Assembly: GCA_017881915.1 (NCBI GenBank)
Contig: JADGQK010000006.1
Coordinates: forward strand, 1 to 61,240
DNA: 61,240 nucleotides
DNA from: Chloroflexota bacterium
GTDB lineage: Bacteria; Chloroflexota; Limnocylindria; Limnocylindrales; CSP1-4
Direction of reading: 5' to 3'
Made by a program: the position numbers and the translations under genes. Shown here piece by piece: positions 61,230 through 61,240 of the stretch; positions within the stretch are counted from its first letter, which is position 1, and every line of letters starts with the position of its first letter. The notes beneath the pieces were generated by a model that searched no databases, was not told the DNA's origin, and saw only the letters and a program-made list of their open reading frames with translations.

Positions 61230-61240
61230 TGCACCCGCAA

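Overview
This 61 kb, GC-rich window is densely coded. It looks like a bacterial chromosome or MAG contig; gene content and style suggest Chloroflexota or a similar high-GC, partly leaderless lineage, but that is inference. No rRNA, tRNA, CRISPR array or complete IS was found. Most of it is core metabolism. (i) About 12.4 kb on the minus strand runs lysC, birA, ECF sigma, a membrane protein, accD, accA, a BCCP-like gene, accC, fabZ, a phosphoesterase, fabF, accB, fabH, fabG. (ii) hom-thrC-thrB. (iii) trpS and an AI-2E-family permease. (iv) Two tandem FAD oxidoreductases divergent from a GcvT-like gene. (v) A BtuFCD-type ABC transporter behind a cobalamin riboswitch. (vi) A mannose-activation operon, metK, and GH36 plus GH2 galactosidases. 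(vii) ahcY, mtnA, apt, MFS, mfd, pth. (viii) A 3' part rich in uncharacterised lipoproteins and hypotheticals. Best candidates for something undescribed: (a) a translationally coupled three-gene exported module at 32243-34874, made of a secreted caspase/CHAT-like protein, a PepSY/FTP-like exported protein and a beta-propeller-like lipoprotein; (b) a BCCP paralogue inside the acetyl-CoA carboxylase operon whose biotinyl lysine motif is replaced (EAMKM to DVLGI), resembling plant BADC proteins in concept; (c) an MtnA with a Tat-like N-terminal extension; (d) heptamer and 12-mer tandem arrays in the leaders of lacZ and pth; (e) a recurrent leaderless-promoter architecture. The first ~225 bp look like a chimeric contig end.
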